Source of the DNA: an uncultured Kiritimatiellota bacterium
Lineage (GTDB): Bacteria; Verrucomicrobiota; Kiritimatiellia; RFP12; UBA1067
Assembly (NCBI GenBank): GCA_934654805.1
Contig: CAKUGW010000133.1
Location: forward strand, 1 to 7,650
Direction of reading: 5' to 3'
Length of the DNA stretch: 7,650 bases
The translations under genes and the position numbers were made by a program. The notes beneath the pieces were generated by a model, which saw only the letters and a program-made list of their open reading frames with translations, was not told the origin of the DNA and did no database searches. Below are positions 7,301-7,650 of this stretch, piece after piece (the first letter of the stretch is position 1; each line of letters begins with the position of its first letter).

Positions 7301-7573
7301 TGCGATCCGTGGCCCTACCGCGAATGGACGATGAAGCTGAAGCTGACGCTGCCCTCGGCGCGGGTGGCCCGGTTCTCGCCGCTCGACGGGATTCCGCCCG
7401 AACTTCACGGCGTGATCCTGGGCGGCGCGTGCTGCGCCTGGTCCGAGGAGATCGATTCGGGCGCGGAGCTTGACTACAAGATCCGCCAGCGCCTTGAGCT
7501 GTTCGGCGACGCGCTGTACTGGTCTCCTGCGTCGTCCCTGCCCGCGCCGTCCGCATCTCCGCAAATCGAATAG
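4358..7573 (+). CDS. Secreted two-module enzyme: right-handed beta-helix fused to a GH20 beta-N-acetylhexosaminidase barrel
   Basis: The product is 1071 residues long. A signal peptide covers about residues 1-21 (MTMRLPIVLLFALGGV, then CAPA before AEP). Residues about 25-140 are charged and probably helical, with no family recognised. A pectate-lyase-superfamily beta-helix starts near 144 with NVRDFGAVGDGKADD and runs to about 675. It carries Asp429 (NADG) and Asp449-Asp450 (CDDGLN), spaced like the catalytic aspartates of inverting beta-helix glycosidases such as GH28 and GH110. After a short linker, a GH20 barrel fills about 697-1071: Arg699, MLDEARHFF (702-710), HWHLTDDQGWR (731-741), PEIDMPGH (800-807), the catalytic pair Asp872-Glu873 in HIGGDE, Trp922, Trp940, and Trp1028 with Glu1030 (AWSEE). 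GH20 enzymes use substrate-assisted retaining catalysis on terminal GlcNAc/GalNAc. The GH20b domain that normally precedes the barrel is absent. The reading frame is unbroken and all key GH20 residues are present, so it looks functional. Confidence 0.88.
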   Translation: MTMRLPIVLLFALGGVCAPAAEPVTPSYAEAAFPAAARAAMTTNLTVEAMRCRSRSCALDDRIAREVGAPAGVDVAAVRIGKRREVRDRAQTFAEANLRRGGADGLGFAEQALADVEEINRLLEDELRFRRMAPSGANRPVVLNVRDFGAVGDGKADDSAAFARANAALGQLGGAPTVLRIPAGTYRLVTTRTARPFTTAAGEFNEDPWVRTGYCLFDGLQNCRIEGDGPEKTRLRSGYRGQQLALVNCVNCTVKGLELATEEIPFLEGDVLAYDRETFACDIRLKPGTLRPDDPKWHPVGFEKQFGVESFGVEFDKSGNLIRTAALLCWRMGENYKDLGDGRWRLFLDGKVGRSHLDGIVVGGTLALPNRTNAYGAFAFRFCTFCTAEDVWVRTSRSSAFCTLRSRGSTFDRCRLFPLDGHSLSSNADGCFCDPGTFVYRCSFDAMCDDGLNVRSRALVTAPGRSPSEALHLDNGVNRGGALVAFADPKTGQYLANAALAQTDAAVFLSNGWRRVSRFDRALPPGIAQGAYQYEPRQFGVGTVISGCSFRNGRWSGSVIQSPQALIEDCTYEGVRNECIRLGALGNWREGPPPYAVRIRSCRFAASGTGVGSWIEMFSPEDGTKSDVTVAPVRGVDIEDCVFERLAVAPVSLKNATDVRLVGNRVDGAALSPERDVVRQTSERVSAVKSESLPAFGFRAFMLDEARHFFGKEKVKQYLDVMRRHRYNYFHWHLTDDQGWRIDVPGFPELVRKGAKRPATPLRGQDTKPDGRPYGPYFYSDADIREVVDYAKARGIEVIPEIDMPGHVGALLASHPELACAPDAQPGTPLVRWGVSPEVLCVGNEAVYAYLERLVAAVARLFPCDYFHIGGDECPRTRWEACDRCRGLMAREGMGQSAELQAYFVRRVAAMVARCGKKVIGWDEILEAGELPKGTIVQNWRSASNGVSGADIVRKAAEKGCRVIMSPLNTAYFTQPTGEIGCDPWPYREWTMKLKLTLPSARVARFSPLDGIPPELHGVILGGACCAWSEEIDSGAELDYKIRQRLELFGDALYWSPASSLPAPSASPQIE

Positions 7574-7595
7574 CCCGACTTTCCACGTTCGAATG

Positions 7596-7625
7596 AAAAA
7601 CCCCAGGATTTCCTGGGGTTTTGCT
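7596..7625 (+). terminator. Rho-independent terminator ending the operon
   Basis: A perfect inverted repeat, AAAACCCCAGGA (7597-7608) and TCCTGGGGTTTT (7611-7622), forms a GC-rich stem flanked by an A-tract and a T-tract. It starts 23 bases after the stop codon at 7571-7573. The A-tract on the 5' side means it could also stop transcription arriving from the opposite direction. No comparable hairpin was seen between the three genes. Confidence 0.9.
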
Positions 7626-7650
7626 TAAAGGTCTTCACTACACTCTCGTT

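Noticed and set aside
4316..7564. A 1082-codon open frame on the minus strand opposite the beta-helix/GH20 gene
   Set aside because: The translation is Arg-, Ala- and Val-rich with no recognisable motif. It mirrors the codon bias of the plus-strand gene, which has clear catalytic motifs throughout. Long antisense frames are expected in GC-rich DNA.
7593..7628. A tiny reading frame MKNPRISWGFA over the terminator
   Set aside because: Eleven codons made from the hairpin itself, with no ribosome binding site; the sequence is explained by the terminator.

Overview
The window is GC-rich and almost fully coding on the + strand. It holds the 3' end of a group II intron, then three closely spaced genes for exported glycan-active proteins, then an intrinsic terminator. 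The protein repertoire is typical of the Verrucomicrobiota/Kiritimatiellota/Lentisphaerota side of the PVC bacteria: discoidin-like repeats followed by an autotransporter-type beta-strand repeat, a DUF1680/GH127-type enzyme, and a pectate-lyase-like beta-helix protein. Kiritimatiellota is my best guess. This placement is an inference from protein style and base composition; no rRNA or taxonomic marker gene is present.

Layout: (1) Bases 1-72 are the 3' strand of domain V and all of domain VI of a group II intron, with a recognisable bulged branch-point A at 66 and a predicted 3' splice site after base 72. (2) From base 73 the frame of the first gene is already open. The best signal peptide straddles the first ATG at 172, so the intron probably sits in the 5' end of this gene. 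The gene runs to 2382 and encodes a secreted protein with three discoidin (F5/8 type C-like) repeats and a beta-strand repeat module. (3) 2409-4340 encodes an exported, probably lipid-anchored, GH127-like enzyme that keeps the Glu/Cys zinc-thiolate residues of that family. (4) 4358-7573 encodes a two-catalytic-module protein: an N-terminal right-handed beta-helix with an Asp + Asp-Asp arrangement like that of inverting glycosidases, joined directly to a GH20 beta-N-acetylhexosaminidase barrel that lacks its usual N-terminal GH20b domain. (5) A strong hairpin terminator lies at 7596-7625.

The genes are 26 and 17 bp apart, each internal start has a Shine-Dalgarno sequence, and the only terminator is at the end, so they look like one operon. 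All three products carry export signals. The likely picture is a small extracytoplasmic glycan-degradation set: a carbohydrate-binding surface protein, a GH127-type arabinofuranosidase-like enzyme, and a bifunctional enzyme that would remove N-acetylhexosamine plus a second, unidentified sugar. The substrate is unknown; a complex host or plant glycan is a guess. The most notable points are the intron at the head of the operon and the beta-helix/GH20 fusion.
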